From CAYTNY01 sp964439215 (GTDB lineage: Bacteria; Oederibacteriota; PGYV01; CAYTNY01): a stretch of DNA of 5,643 nt. This document shows, piece after piece, positions 5,621 through 5,643 of this stretch (position 1 is the first letter of the stretch; the number at the start of each line of letters is the position of its first letter). A program made the position numbers and the translations under genes. The notes below the pieces were generated by a model. The model did no database searches. It saw only the letters and a list, made by a program, of their open reading frames with translations, and was not told the origin of the DNA. The DNA is taken from positions 1 through 5,643 of the forward strand of contig CAYTNY010000118.1 of assembly GCA_964439215.1 (NCBI GenBank), in the 5' to 3' direction.

Positions 5621-5643
5621 GGAACGCGAATACATTTTAAACG

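Overview
All five convincing genes lie on the minus strand. Read in the direction of transcription (right to left) they are: a lipoprotein with C-terminal TPR repeats (3983-5212); an RDD-family membrane protein with an unfamiliar C-terminal domain (2805-3776); a patatin-like serine hydrolase of the RssA type (1738-2634); an AI-2E-family (PerM-like) membrane permease (686-1714); and a small cysteine-rich DUF3795 protein (62-502) that looks frameshifted near its 3' end. No tRNA, rRNA, CRISPR array or transposase gene was found.

The organism is a bacterium, probably diderm, because there is a lipoprotein signal and the gene set is envelope-oriented. GC content looks moderate, and Shine-Dalgarno sites are of the GGAGG/AAGAGG type. 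Gene-poor, repeat-bearing spacers and DUF3795 would fit an anaerobe, perhaps from an under-cultured phylum, but nothing here fixes the taxonomy.

The patatin and permease genes are separated by only 23 nt and are very probably cotranscribed; the DUF3795 gene may be reached by readthrough. The RDD gene has its own good sigma70-type promoter (3823-3851), and the lipoprotein gene has a weaker candidate (5254-5282). No strong intrinsic terminator was found between the minus-strand genes. Apart from the patatin-permease pair, the genes share an envelope theme but do not form a recognisable pathway.

The spacers are the less ordinary part. A 54-bp sequence at the extreme left end (1-54) recurs in inverted orientation at 5411-5464 with 49/54 matches, so it brackets all five genes. 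The 183-nt spacer 503-685 is largely a degenerate heptanucleotide tandem repeat. The 431-nt gene-free right end (5213-5643) holds, from left to right: a possible divergent plus-strand extended -10; complementary GC-rich arms with alternative partners; the second copy of the 54-bp repeat; a (CT)6 tract; a hairpin followed by a T-run; and a REP-like element with a GTAG head and a perfect 8-bp stem. I see no new multi-gene defence or metabolic system. The best leads are the dispersed inverted repeat, the GTAG-headed hairpins and a possible unannotated RNA in the right-hand spacer.
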